A stretch of 64,000 nucleotides of DNA from Flavobacterium sp. A45 (GCF_002001005.1 NZ_MUNX01000070.1:48505-112504), one strand, 5' to 3'. Shown: positions 1-8,359, numbered from the stretch's first letter. Numbers and translations: made by a program. Notes: a model not told the origin generated them from the sequence alone.

Positions 1-479
1 TGTCCTCCTCTGAAATACACATGACCACAGAAAGTGTAGCCCAATTTTTCAAAAACTTTCATCATTGCAATATTATCAAAATTCGTGTCTGCTTTTACAC
101 TGTATATGTTGTTCTGAATTGCAAAATCTTCTATACAGCCAATCATTTTTTGAGCACACCCTTTTCCCAAATACTTTTCGGAAATGGCCACACGGTGGAA
201 AACGACAAAATCATCATTGGTTAACCACTTCCCTTCAATTTTTGCATATTCAGGTTCGTCATTGATCAATATTGCACAATACCCAACTATTGTTTCTCCA
301 TCGGTCAAAACAAATCCTGCCTCTTTTTCAATGTCTTTTTGCACGACATCTGGGTTTGGATAGCCATCTTGCCATTGGTCACTTCCTTCTTCTTTTCTCC
401 TTATTATAGCCAATTGTAGAATATCCCATATTTGAGGGATTTCAGAAATTGTAGCTTTTCTAAAGTGATAGTCTGTCAT
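1..479 (-). CDS. GNAT family N-acetyltransferase (3' end cut by window edge)
   Basis: The reverse strand reads open from the ATG at 479 to base 1 without a stop, about 159 codons, beginning MTDYHFRKATISEIPQIWDI. The acetyl-CoA binding motif of the GNAT fold is visible as YLGKGCAQKMI, followed by a typical C-terminal stretch (FEKLGYTFCGHVYFRG). Members transfer an acetyl group from acetyl-CoA to an amine; the substrate cannot be read from sequence. The N-terminal half (REEGSDQW-like KEEGSDQWQDGYPN) resembles the small single-domain GNATs common in Firmicutes and Bacteroidota. Probably only a few residues are missing. Confident in the family, not in the substrate. Confidence 0.85.
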   Translation of the reverse strand, partial: MTDYHFRKATISEIPQIWDILQLAIIRRKEEGSDQWQDGYPNPDVVQKDIEKEAGFVLTDGETIVGYCAILINDEPEYAKIEGKWLTNDDFVVFHRVAISEKYLGKGCAQKMIGCIEDFAIQNNIYSVKADTNFDNIAMMKVFEKLGYTFCGHVYFRGG

Positions 480-713
480 TGTGATTTATTCTTTTTATAT
501 AATTGTAGTAACTTTATAATATTACAAGAAGTTTGGGTTTAATTAAGTCCAACCAAAACTGGATGAACACAAACCAATCAATATCCTTTTTGTATTATTC
601 CCAAATATATTGAATAATAAATACAATTCCCCAAGAGTTTTTTTGAATATGAGATTTTGCTTTAGGTCTTGAAAGAACATAAATCTCTCGTTTTCCTTGA
701 AGTTATTGTGTTT

Positions 714-828
714 GCGAAAGGGATAGGAACTAGCTACCGAAGTAGCGTGGATAGCCCGACCGCATTATAGAAAGTGGGCAAATAAACGGCATCTAAAGTA
801 GCCCACTTACTATAATGGGGTTTCGCCC
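714..828 (+). repeat. Dispersed structured element, copy 1
   Basis: This copy has four parts in order. A closing stem GCGAAA (714-719) pairs with TTTCGC (821-826). A small hairpin AGCTACCGAAGTAGC follows, then a fixed box GTGGATAGCCCGAC. Last is a long hairpin whose arms read ATTATAG..AAGTGGGC and GCCCACTT..CTATAAT. The same architecture recurs at 58957-59068 and, inverted, at 52306-52465. Fixed boxes are conserved while both stems change sequence and keep pairing, so a folded RNA or ssDNA is likely. No open reading frame lies in it. Confidence 0.75.
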
Positions 829-900
829 AAGTAATTTTAGAATTTAGATTACAGACAAGAGCGATAGCGCAATGTCACTAAGTTAGGATTTGTTTGTTTT

Positions 901-960
901 CGCAAAGGCGCTAAGTCGCAAAGTTTAGAGTCGATTCCTTTGCGTCTTCGCGCCTTTGCG
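901..960. repeat. Iterated-word hairpin (CGCAAAG)
   Basis: An imperfect inverted repeat: CGCAAAGGCG and GTCGCAAAG on the left face CCTTTGCG and CGCCTTTGCG on the right. The word CGCAAAG or its complement appears four times in 60 bases. It belongs to a set of similar gap hairpins in this window, each made from a different word. Confidence 0.6.
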
Positions 961-1067
961 AGAGTTATATTTAGAAAAAACTAGCGAGAAATCCTTAGCT
1001 TAATGATATTGAGCGATAGCAAACTGGCGAAACATTTTAGATTTTTTGAATTCCGTTCTATAGGCAC

Positions 1068-1107
1068 AAAAAAATGCCTTTAATCTTTACAGAAAAAAGG
1101 CATTTTT
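1068..1107 (-). terminator. Rho-independent terminator of gdhA
   Basis: AAATGCCTTT and AAAGGCATTT form a stem just downstream of the gdhA stop. On the minus strand it is followed by a T tract (forward A run at 1068-1074). Confidence 0.8.
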
Positions 1108-1125
1108 AATAGTATTAAAAGAATG

Positions 1126-2475
1126 TTATACCACTCCTTGAGCAAGCATAGCATCGGCAACTTTTACAAATCCTGCAATGTTAGCTCCTCTTACGTAGTC
1201 AACATAACCAGATGCATCGCTACCATATTTCACACATGAAGCGTGAATGTCTTTCATAATCATTTTTAATCTTTCGTCCACTTCTTCTGAAGTCCAGCTT
1301 AAACGCAATGAGTTTTGTGACATTTCAAGTCCTGAAGTCGCTACTCCTCCAGCATTTGATGCTTTTCCTGGAGCGAACAAAATTTTAGCTTTTTGGAAAA
1401 CGTGAACAGCTTCTGGTGTAGAAGGCATGTTTGCTCCTTCGGCAACACAGATACATCCGTTGGCAACAAGTAATTTGGCTTCGTCTTCGTTCAATTCGTT
1501 TTGAGTTGCACAAGGCAAAGCTACATCACATTTTACTTCCCATGGACGTTTACCAGCCACGTATTTTGCATTTGGATATTTTGCAACATAATCGCTGATT
1601 CTTCCTCTCAACTCATTTTTGATTTCCATTACATGAGCTAATTTCTCAGCTGTAATTCCTTCTGCATCGTAGATATAACCCGCAGAATCAGACATAGTCA
1701 CTACTTTACCTCCTAATTGAATTACTTTTTCGGCAGCATATTGCGCTACGTTTCCAGATCCAGAGATTACTACAGTTTTTCCAGTGAAGCTTTCTCCTTT
1801 GGTAGCCAACATACTTTGTGCAAAATATACATCTCCATATCCAGTTGCTTCCGGACGGATTAATGAACCTCCGAAAGAAATTCCTTTACCTGTTAAAACT
1901 CCTGTAAATTCGTTTACTAATCTTTTGTATTGACCAAACATGTATCCAACTTCTCTTCCACCAACACCAATATCTCCAGCAGGTACATCTGTATCAGCAC
2001 CAATATGTTTCGATAATTCAGTCATGAAGGCTTGACAAAAACGCATTACTTCGTTGTCTGATTTTCCTTTTGGATCAAAATCGGCTCCACCTTTTCCACC
2101 ACCCATTGGCAATGTAGTCAAACTGTTTTTGAAAGTTTGTTCAAAAGCCAAGAACTTCAAAATACTTAAATTTACTGAAGGATGGAAACGAATTCCTCCT
2201 TTATATGGTCCGATAGCCGAATTCATTTGAATACGATATCCTCTATTTACCTGTGTATCACCTTTGTCATCTACCCAAACTACTCGGAACATAATGATAC
2301 GATCAGACTCGACCATTCTTTCCAAAATCATTTTATTTTGGTATTTTTTGTTTTGTTCGATGAAAGGGATTACTGTCTCAGCAACTTCTGTTACAGCTTG
2401 CATAAATTCCGGCTCGTTCGGATTTTTTTTGGCAACCAATTCGATAAAATCTGTAATACTTTGTGACATGATCAT
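1126..2475 (-). CDS. gdhA: NADP-type glutamate dehydrogenase
   Basis: Interconverts 2-oxoglutarate plus ammonium and glutamate; a cytoplasmic hexameric enzyme of the 450-residue class, matching the 449 residues here. Visible motifs are the substrate-binding PMGGGKGG at residues 123-130 with the catalytic lysine, PAGDIGVG at 165-172, and the dinucleotide-binding GSGNVA at 239-244. MSDS after the second Rossmann strand favours NADP(H), so the role is probably ammonium assimilation (inference). Two ATG codons are possible (2475 and 2469); the second gives MSQSITDF and is the commoner N-terminus. A -7 promoter box lies at 2515-2522 and a paired AAACGTTT motif lies in the leader. The gene stands alone, with its own terminator. 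Confidence 0.96.
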   Translation of the reverse strand: MIMSQSITDFIELVAKKNPNEPEFMQAVTEVAETVIPFIEQNKKYQNKMILERMVESDRIIMFRVVWVDDKGDTQVNRGYRIQMNSAIGPYKGGIRFHPSVNLSILKFLAFEQTFKNSLTTLPMGGGKGGADFDPKGKSDNEVMRFCQAFMTELSKHIGADTDVPAGDIGVGGREVGYMFGQYKRLVNEFTGVLTGKGISFGGSLIRPEATGYGDVYFAQSMLATKGESFTGKTVVISGSGNVAQYAAEKVIQLGGKVVTMSDSAGYIYDAEGITAEKLAHVMEIKNELRGRISDYVAKYPNAKYVAGKRPWEVKCDVALPCATQNELNEDEAKLLVANGCICVAEGANMPSTPEAVHVFQKAKILFAPGKASNAGGVATSGLEMSQNSLRLSWTSEEVDERLKMIMKDIHASCVKYGSDASGYVDYVRGANIAGFVKVADAMLAQGVV

Positions 2476-2483
2476 AAAATTAT

Positions 2484-2502
2484 AAACGTTTCAAAAACGT
2501 TT
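2484..2502. promoter_or_regulatory. Paired palindromic octamer in the gdhA leader
   Basis: The self-complementary octamer AAACGTTT occurs at 2484-2491 and again at 2495-2502. The starts are 11 bp apart, one helical turn, between the presumed transcription start (~2508) and the gdhA ATG. This is the geometry of an operator bound by a regulator on one DNA face. The protein is unknown. Confidence 0.4.
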
Positions 2503-2514
2503 CCGTTAGTTTTG

Positions 2515-2522
2515 CAAAGATA
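2515..2522 (-). promoter_or_regulatory. gdhA promoter, -7 box
   Basis: The minus strand reads TATCTTTG, an exact match to the Bacteroidota TAnnTTTG element, 40 bases upstream of the gdhA start. No good -33 TTG was found at the usual spacing. Confidence 0.55.
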
Positions 2523-2712
2523 CATCTTCTTCAAATATTTTAACTTTTTTTATACCATATTATAATAAAATTATCTTTTTATTAATCATTTATAAAAAAG
2601 TCAATACATGACATATCGTTTTTACGAAATCGATATAGTTTTCGTAAAAAATAGAATAATATCCACTTATTTTTTATTTTGACATTATTAATATCTGTTC
2701 TGGTAGTTTTTA

Positions 2713-2720
2713 TATCTTTG
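2713..2720 (+). promoter_or_regulatory. -7 box upstream of the outer-membrane protein gene
   Basis: TATCTTTG matches TAnnTTTG, 26 bases before the ATG at 2747. A -33 element is not evident. Confidence 0.5.
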
Positions 2721-2746
2721 CTCCGTTTAGAATATACCACATCCCC

Positions 2747-3532
2747 ATGATTAAAATTAAAATATTTGTATTATTTCTAGTAATAGGTCTGTCTCAAAAT
2801 TCCTATTCCCAATTTGGTGTGGCACATGAAATTGGAGTTATAGCTGGTCGAATTGAATTACGATCCGACTATGGACAACGAGATAACACCAAAAACAATT
2901 TAGAAAATCAAGGATTTGGAATTGCCGTTGTTGACTATATGAACTTCTCGTATACTGACAACGTGAATGACTATTTCAAAGAGCATTTTAAAGTACGATC
3001 TGAACTTTCGTACAACAAAGCCAGTTTGAAGCACTATGGTGAATGGGTTGAACGAAATACCCCAGGATCTCAACGTCTCGCAGCAATGAGAGGTTCTACT
3101 CAATTAATCAACCTAGGAATGCAACTTGAGTATAATTTTAAACATATCCACGATTTTGAAAATACGATAGGCAGTTTTGGACCCTACATCAGTTTGGGGC
3201 CACAAATCAGCTACTATACCGCTACTGCTACTTCTACTTTGGGAGACATGGGCGATCCTAGCGTTACTCCAGTAAAATATTTAGTCCCATCAGACGGCCG
3301 TCCTCATGGATATTCTAATGAAAGTAAAGCTGTATTTTCTGCAACCATCAATATTGGAACTCGTTACAAATTAACATCTATGTCTGATCTTATTTTTGAC
3401 ATGAGAGCGCAATATTTTAGCTCGGATTGGGTTGATGGACTTAATCCTAACAAAGATTTGTTTACCGAAAACAAGCAAAATGATTGGCTTACTTTTGTTG
3501 GCTTAGGTTATATTCTTTATTTAGAACATTAA
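2747..3532 (+). CDS. Secreted/outer-membrane protein, THC0290_0291-like
   Basis: 261 residues with a clear signal peptide (MIKIKIFVLFLVIGLSQNSYSQ, cleavage near residue 21). After cleavage FGVAHEIGVIAGRIELRSDY, followed by NNLENQGFGIAVVDYMNFSY, resembles the flavobacterial family named THC0290_0291, which I recall from genome annotations; the function is unknown. Alternating aromatic and polar residues and a C-terminus ending in FVGLGYILYLEH suggest a small beta-barrel in the outer membrane (inference). It has its own -7 box and ends at a strong bidirectional terminator shared with the convergent gene at 3592. Confidence 0.75.
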   Translation: MIKIKIFVLFLVIGLSQNSYSQFGVAHEIGVIAGRIELRSDYGQRDNTKNNLENQGFGIAVVDYMNFSYTDNVNDYFKEHFKVRSELSYNKASLKHYGEWVERNTPGSQRLAAMRGSTQLINLGMQLEYNFKHIHDFENTIGSFGPYISLGPQISYYTATATSTLGDMGDPSVTPVKYLVPSDGRPHGYSNESKAVFSATINIGTRYKLTSMSDLIFDMRAQYFSSDWVDGLNPNKDLFTENKQNDWLTFVGLGYILYLEH

Positions 3533-3547
3533 AAAAAGTATTCAAAA

Positions 3548-3587
3548 AAAAATCCCAACTTTTAGTTATTATAAAGTTGGGATTTTT
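3548..3587. terminator. Bidirectional terminator
   Basis: A perfect 15-bp stem: 3548-3562 pairs with 3573-3587 (AAATCCCAACTTT / AAAGTTGGGATTT). A and T tracts on the two sides allow it to serve both convergent genes, ending at 3532 and 3592. Confidence 0.88.
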
Positions 3588-3591
3588 CTTT

Positions 3592-4737
3592 TTATGCCAA
3601 TGCCTGCTGTAAGTCGGCTATTAAGTCCTCTGCGTCTTCAATACCTACACTCAAACGAACCAAATCATCTGTAATTCCAACTTCTTTTCGTTTGTCTTCA
3701 GGAATAGATGCGTGCGTCATTAATGCCGGATGATTGGCTAATGATTCTACACCTCCCAGAGATTCTGCCAGCGTAAACACTTTTAGCTTTTCAAGAAAAT
3801 CTATCGCCTCTTCTTTTTTGCCAGATGCAAATGTAAAAGAAACCATTCCTCCAAAACCGCTCATTTGTTTTTTGGCAATTTCGTGATACGGATGGCTCGG
3901 TAATCCAGGATAATAAACGGTTTTTATTTTTGGATGATTGCTCAAAAATTCAACAACTTTGGTTCCATTTTCACAATGTCTTTGTACTCTCAAATGCAGG
4001 GTTTTTATTCCTCTTAGCACCAAGAAACTATCCATTGGCCCAAGTGTTGCTCCAGTAGCAAATTGTTGAAAATGCAATTGATTACCCAACGCTTCGTCTT
4101 TAACAATTAAAGCTCCAGCGATTACGTCCGAGTGACCTCCCAAATATTTGGTAGCCGAGTGCATAACAACATCAGCTCCTAAATCCAATGGTTTTTGTAA
4201 ATAAGGTGTCGCAAAAGTATTATCAACCGCAAAAAGGATATTATTAGCTTTAGTTATTTTGGCAATTTCTTGAATGTCTGCCAATTTCATCAAAGGATTG
4301 GTTGGTGTTTCTACCCAAACTAATTTAGTGTTTTCATTAATCAAAGACTTGAATTTATCCAAATCATTCATGTCCACAAAATGAAACACAATTCCGCTGT
4401 CTTTATAAATACGGGTAAACATGCGATAAGTTCCGCCATAAAGATCATCCATCGCGATGATTTCATCACCTGCCTTAAACGATCTTAAAAGACAATCCGT
4501 AGCTGCCAGTCCTGATGAAAAAGCCAATCCACGAGTTCCGTTTTCAATACTGGCCAATGCCATTTCCAAAGCAGTTCGTGTTGGGTTTGCAGCTCTACTG
4601 TATTCGTAATCCGGATTTAAAGGTTTTCCCGGACTTGTTTGCACAAAGGTTGACGTTTGATATACTGGAGGCATTACAGCTCCTGTACTAGGGTCATGAT
4701 GTTGTCCACCATGAATCACTTTGGTATTGAATTTCAT
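3592..4737 (-). CDS. Cystathionine gamma-synthase or gamma-lyase (PLP)
   Basis: A cytoplasmic PLP enzyme of the Cys/Met metabolism family, 381 residues, the usual length. The PLP lysine is K197 in SATKYLGGHSD. The phosphate-binding YSRAANPTR (46-54), the stacking tyrosine in DLYGGTY (Y100), and the aspartate of AVDNTFATPYL are all present. The family includes cystathionine gamma-synthase, which joins cysteine to an activated homoserine, and gamma-lyase, which cleaves cystathionine to cysteine. The C-terminal ESLGGVESLANHP is common to both, so I leave the symbol blank. The gene is monocistronic with a short AT-rich leader; no S-box or other riboswitch was seen. Confidence 0.9.
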   Translation of the reverse strand: MKFNTKVIHGGQHHDPSTGAVMPPVYQTSTFVQTSPGKPLNPDYEYSRAANPTRTALEMALASIENGTRGLAFSSGLAATDCLLRSFKAGDEIIAMDDLYGGTYRMFTRIYKDSGIVFHFVDMNDLDKFKSLINENTKLVWVETPTNPLMKLADIQEIAKITKANNILFAVDNTFATPYLQKPLDLGADVVMHSATKYLGGHSDVIAGALIVKDEALGNQLHFQQFATGATLGPMDSFLVLRGIKTLHLRVQRHCENGTKVVEFLSNHPKIKTVYYPGLPSHPYHEIAKKQMSGFGGMVSFTFASGKKEEAIDFLEKLKVFTLAESLGGVESLANHPALMTHASIPEDKRKEVGITDDLVRLSVGIEDAEDLIADLQQALA

Positions 4738-4808
4738 TTTATCTTTTTTAGATTCTTTCTCTTAATGTCTAGAGTAACTTCTTTGTTGTATTAAACTAAT
4801 AAACAAAA

Positions 4809-5264
4809 TTATACAAACTTTCTAATGCTCATCATTATTCCGATATGCAAGCCTTCATGAAAGTTATTGAATTCAATAGCTCCTACAGCACTTTTCAAAA
4901 TATATCCAGTAGATGTTGGATATTCTTGATAATTGGCGAAAATCCCATTGTTATAATCTGCTTCTAATTTATGTAAAGTATCAAACAACAATTCTTGTAT
5001 TTCATCTGCCTCTGCTTGTGTAACATCTTGTTCTGGCTTAGTTCCTTTTCTATATTTTTCTACCATTGCCTCCGAAACCATCATCGGCAATCCTGATAAC
5101 TTATAAACTAATAATTGCTGTGTCACAACAATGTGACCTATATTCCAAATTAAATTATTACTGAATCCTTCTGGGACTTTATTCAATTGTTCTAATGTGT
5201 AATTTTCAAAATAAGCATTTAGCATTTTTCTGCTAGTGCTGTTAACTTCAAATGTATCTTTCAT
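4809..5264 (-). CDS. DinB family protein (four-helix metal-binding)
   Basis: 151 residues of the DinB/YfiT helical-bundle fold. The metal-ligand histidines are visible in NIGHIVVTQQ and in HEGLHIG near the C-terminus, and the pattern of long amphipathic helices fits. Bacterial members are often thiol-dependent transferases or hydrolases, but many remain uncharacterised; no substrate is assigned. It is divergent from the arsenate-reductase-like gene at 5340, with a 75-bp gap. The N-terminus MKDTFEVNSTSRK fits the family start. Confidence 0.8.
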   Translation of the reverse strand: MKDTFEVNSTSRKMLNAYFENYTLEQLNKVPEGFSNNLIWNIGHIVVTQQLLVYKLSGLPMMVSEAMVEKYRKGTKPEQDVTQAEADEIQELLFDTLHKLEADYNNGIFANYQEYPTSTGYILKSAVGAIEFNNFHEGLHIGIMMSIRKFV

Positions 5265-5339
5265 ATTTTTAATTTTTGCATAAAATTAAACATTTTAAAT
5301 GTCAAATGTTTTCCTTTGCATTTAGAAAATAGAAAAATA

Positions 5340-5690
5340 ATGAACAAAATATACTATCTCGCTTCTTGTGACACTTGTCGAAAAATAATAAAATCACTTC
5401 CAAAAGACCATGATTTGGTTTTTCATGACATCAAACAAAATCCAATCACTGTTGAAGAATTGGAGGAAATGTATCTCCTTTCCGGAAGTTACGAATCGCT
5501 GTTCAGCAAAAAGGCACAATTGTATAAATCGATGGATTTAAAAAATAAATCCCTTACCGAGGAAGATTATAAAAAATACATTTTGGAACATTATACTTTC
5601 TTGAGCCGTCCTGTTTTTATCATTAATGACAAAATATACATTGGCAATACGCAACAAAATATTCTTCAAGTAATGAAAGCGTTGGGTTAA
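5340..5690 (+). CDS. ArsC/Spx family thioredoxin-fold protein
   Basis: A small cytoplasmic thioredoxin-fold protein beginning MNKIYYLASCDTCRK, with a CxxC pair (C10, C13) followed by the family's helical insert, and FLSRPVFI, the Arg-Pro signature of the ArsC/Spx/YffB family. An upstream TTG at 5316 extends the frame, but I prefer the ATG at 5340 because it puts the beta-strand and CxxC at the usual position. Family members reduce arsenate or act as transcriptional adaptors (Spx); neither role can be chosen here. The stop overlaps the next gene's start (TAATG), so the two are likely translationally coupled. Confidence 0.82.
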   Translation: MNKIYYLASCDTCRKIIKSLPKDHDLVFHDIKQNPITVEELEEMYLLSGSYESLFSKKAQLYKSMDLKNKSLTEEDYKKYILEHYTFLSRPVFIINDKIYIGNTQQNILQVMKALG

Positions 5691-6571
5691 TGTCAAAAAG
5701 AAATCTAGCCTTAATTGGCGCAACCATTGTTTCTATAATTTACGGTGTTACTTTTACCATTGCCAAAGATGTCATGCCAAAATACATCAATGCTTATGGA
5801 TTCATCCTTTTGCGCGCTGGTGGATCCATGCTTTTGTTTTGGTTCGTTTGGCTTTTCATGCCCAAAGAAAAAATTACACTCAACGATTTTCCCAGAATAA
5901 TAGCAGCTGCTTTTTTTGGCGTAGCATTCAATATGCTGACTTTTTTTAAAGGTCTGAGTCTGACCTCACCTATTTCGGCGGCGGTAATTATGGTTTCGAC
6001 TCCTATGATTGTGCTGGTTCTTTCGGCCATTATCATGAAAGAGCGAATGAAAAAAAGGATGGTATTAGGAATTATTCTGGGTTTGATTGGAACAGCTTCC
6101 TTAATCCTTTACGGAAAATCCATTGGCGACAGCACCCAATCCGGACTGGGTAATTTTCTGGTTTTGGTCAACGCCATTTCCTATGGATTTTACCTGATTA
6201 TCGTCAAGAAATTAATGAACAAATACAATGCTTTTACATTTGTGAAATGGATTTATTTGTTTGGATTTATAATGGTTTTACCTTTTGGGTGGAGTGAATT
6301 TTCAGCTACTGATTGGAGTATTCTTCCAACGGCTATTTACTGGAAAATAAGTTTTGTGGTCGTGATTTCGACTTTCCTGACCTATTTGTTGAACTTGCTT
6401 TCGATGAAGGAATTGAAACCAACCACTGTAGCCGTTTTTATTTACCTACAACCCTTATTTGCTTCTGTTTTTGCGATAAGTTTAGGAAAAGACACTTTGA
6501 GTTTGCCTAAAGTTGGTTCGGCTTTATTAATATTTTCCGGAGTCTATTTGGTTACTATGAAGAAGCATTAA
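5690..6571 (+). CDS. EamA/DMT family transporter
   Basis: 293 residues with about ten hydrophobic segments arranged as two five-helix EamA repeats; the first repeat ends around ILSAIIMKERMKKRM and the second at the C-terminus (GVYLVTMKKH). DMT proteins are inner-membrane exporters of metabolites such as amino acids; the substrate is not predictable. The ATG overlaps the stop of the ArsC/Spx-like gene by one base, so they form a two-gene operon. Confidence 0.87.
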   Translation: MSKRNLALIGATIVSIIYGVTFTIAKDVMPKYINAYGFILLRAGGSMLLFWFVWLFMPKEKITLNDFPRIIAAAFFGVAFNMLTFFKGLSLTSPISAAVIMVSTPMIVLVLSAIIMKERMKKRMVLGIILGLIGTASLILYGKSIGDSTQSGLGNFLVLVNAISYGFYLIIVKKLMNKYNAFTFVKWIYLFGFIMVLPFGWSEFSATDWSILPTAIYWKISFVVVISTFLTYLLNLLSMKELKPTTVAVFIYLQPLFASVFAISLGKDTLSLPKVGSALLIFSGVYLVTMKKH

Positions 6572-6647
6572 TTACAATTTTACTACATCATTTTAAGCCA
6601 TTAAAACAGCCATTTATTTTTATTACATTTACATAAATTTAGGGAAT

Positions 6648-7319
6648 ATGGATAAACTCAAGGATTTTCTCTACCTCAATAAATATGAGATTTTGCTGTT
6701 CGGATTGATCCAACATTTATTTATTGGCATCTTATTTTCAGATTTATCAGGAGCTCTCAAATTCGTTTGGATCTTGAATATCGTTGTCCTTGGTTTTGCA
6801 ACAATTGGAATTTTTATTCAAAAAGGAAAAAGGAAAAATCAAATCCGGAATTTACTTTTGTTTTTAGTGCTATTGATTACATTGGGAATCCCATTCAACA
6901 ATAAAAATTTATTTTTTTTAATTGTAGCGAATGTAATTTATGTAGTTTTTTTTATTTTTATTTTTTGGGAAGTCTTAAAATTTTTGATAAGTCCTAACTA
7001 TATTAATAAAGATGTTATTTCTGCCGCTGCTTGTGGTTATTTTTTACTGATTGAAATTAGTGTTTTTATCATGCAAACCCATTTTTATCAAAACCCCAAT
7101 TCCTTTAAAGGAATAGATACTTCCACACCTTATACGTCCTTCACTGATTTGATTTATTTTTGTTGCATCACTTTTTCGAGTATTGGCTTTGGAGATATTA
7201 CCCCAAACAGTCAACAAACAAAATTATTCACTTCTCTGTTGGGTATTATTGGACAGTTTTATTCTGTGGTGCTAGTTGGAATTCTGATTAGTAAATTTTC
7301 CTCGGATAAAAAAAAATAA
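6648..7319 (+). CDS. Potassium-channel-like ion channel protein
   Basis: 223 residues with about six transmembrane helices followed by a pore loop and a last helix. The selectivity-filter region is SIGFGD at 178-183, a GFG variant of the GYGD filter of K+ channels, preceded by TSFTDLIYFCCITFS, the pore helix. This matches the Ion_trans_2 family. No cytoplasmic regulatory domain (RCK, cyclic-nucleotide binding) follows; the protein ends in SKFSSDKKK soon after the last helix. It is probably a small inner-membrane cation channel (inference). Gaps of 76 bp upstream and 99 bp downstream suggest its own transcription unit. Confidence 0.8.
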   Translation: MDKLKDFLYLNKYEILLFGLIQHLFIGILFSDLSGALKFVWILNIVVLGFATIGIFIQKGKRKNQIRNLLLFLVLLITLGIPFNNKNLFFLIVANVIYVVFFIFIFWEVLKFLISPNYINKDVISAAACGYFLLIEISVFIMQTHFYQNPNSFKGIDTSTPYTSFTDLIYFCCITFSSIGFGDITPNSQQTKLFTSLLGIIGQFYSVVLVGILISKFSSDKKK

Positions 7320-7391
7320 ATTATACTTTTCAAATAAATTGAAGAATACTGTCACTCACTATAGAATAAAAGCTACTGAAAACTTTTTCCT

Positions 7392-7399
7392 TATCTTTG
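7392..7399 (+). promoter_or_regulatory. yicC promoter, -7 box
   Basis: TATCTTTG matches TAnnTTTG, 20 bases before the yicC ATG. No -33 TTG at the standard spacing. Confidence 0.5.
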
Positions 7400-7418
7400 A
7401 ACACTTTTAGAAAAATAT

Positions 7419-8279
7419 ATGATACAATCGATGACTGGTTTTGGTAAAGCGACTTTGCAATTACCATCCAAAAAAATTACAGTAGAAGTAAAATCTTTAA
7501 ACAGCAAAGGTTTAGATTTAAATGTACGAATGCCTTCTCTTTATCGCGAAATGGAATTGGGTTTACGCAACCAAATCGCTCTAAAACTTGAAAGAGGTAA
7601 AGTGGATTTTTCTATTTTTATCGAAAGTACCGCAGAACAGACTTCTACCAAAGTCAATGTGCCTATCGTAAAAGCATACATCAAACAATTGAGAGAAGTG
7701 TATGCCGATGCCGATGAAACCGAATTGATGAAAATGGCCGTGCGCATGCCCGACACCATGAAAATAGAGCGAGACGAAATTGACGAAAATGACTGGGTAC
7801 AAATCCAGACCGTTATCGAAGAAGCGTTACAAAATATTCTGAATTTCAGAAAAGACGAAGGGCAATCATTGGAAAATGAATTTCAATTGCGTATCGGAAA
7901 TATTCGTCAATATATGAATGATGCTTTGGCACTAGATCTAGAACGCGTTCAGGCGATAAAAGACCGCTTACAGACTGCCATTTCTGAATTGAAAGTAAAT
8001 GTAGATGAAAATCGTTTTGAGCAGGAATTGATTTATTACCTAGAGAAATTGGACATTACCGAAGAGAAAGTGCGTTTGACCAACCACTTGGATTATTTCC
8101 TAGAAACCATCAACGGAACAGAAGCCAACGGAAGAAAACTAGGCTTCATTACCCAAGAAATGGGACGTGAAATCAACACTATGGGTTCCAAAGCGAATCA
8201 TGCGCAAATGCAAAAATTAGTGGTTCAGATGAAAGACGAATTGGAAAAAATTAAGGAGCAGGTGTTGAATGTGTTGTAA
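7419..8279 (+). CDS. yicC: YicC/YloC family endoribonuclease
   Basis: 286 residues starting MIQSMTGFGKA, the hallmark N-terminus of the family, followed by EVKSLNSKGLDLNVRMP. The C-terminal DUF1732-type signature is present: ETINGTEANGRKLGFITQEM and REINTMGSKAN. E. coli YicC and B. subtilis YloC have been reported as endoribonucleases acting in RNA turnover. The neighbouring gmk is a very common partner, so yicC-gmk-nadD is probably one transcript, although two gap hairpins separate the genes. Confidence 0.94.
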   Translation: MIQSMTGFGKATLQLPSKKITVEVKSLNSKGLDLNVRMPSLYREMELGLRNQIALKLERGKVDFSIFIESTAEQTSTKVNVPIVKAYIKQLREVYADADETELMKMAVRMPDTMKIERDEIDENDWVQIQTVIEEALQNILNFRKDEGQSLENEFQLRIGNIRQYMNDALALDLERVQAIKDRLQTAISELKVNVDENRFEQELIYYLEKLDITEEKVRLTNHLDYFLETINGTEANGRKLGFITQEMGREINTMGSKANHAQMQKLVVQMKDELEKIKEQVLNVL

Positions 8280-8285
8280 AAGTAA

Positions 8286-8340
8286 TTAGTCCTTAGTGAT
8301 TAGTCCCTAGAAACTCCAGAGACTAATCACTAAGGACTAA
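8286..8340. repeat. Perfect 20-bp hairpin between yicC and gmk
   Basis: TTAGTCCTTAGTGATTAGTC at 8286-8305 pairs perfectly with its complement at 8321-8340, with a 15-base loop. The words TTAGTCC and ACTAAGGA recur beyond the arms. There is no T tract, so it is not an obvious terminator. It could be a transcript-stabilising or attenuating structure, or a small hairpin repeat. Confidence 0.75.
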
Positions 8341-8359
8341 GGACTAATCTTTTAAAAAA

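Larger units (their letters stand above)
480..1067. other. Non-coding gap with two repeat structures
   Basis: No credible gene was found here on either strand. The stretch holds one copy of the dispersed structured element (714-828) and an iterated-word hairpin (901-960). The rest is AT-rich and stop-rich in all frames. Confidence 0.6.

Noticed and set aside
4738..4808. SAM or other methionine riboswitch before the cystathionine enzyme gene
   Set aside because: The leader is short and AT-rich, with no recognisable conserved stem.
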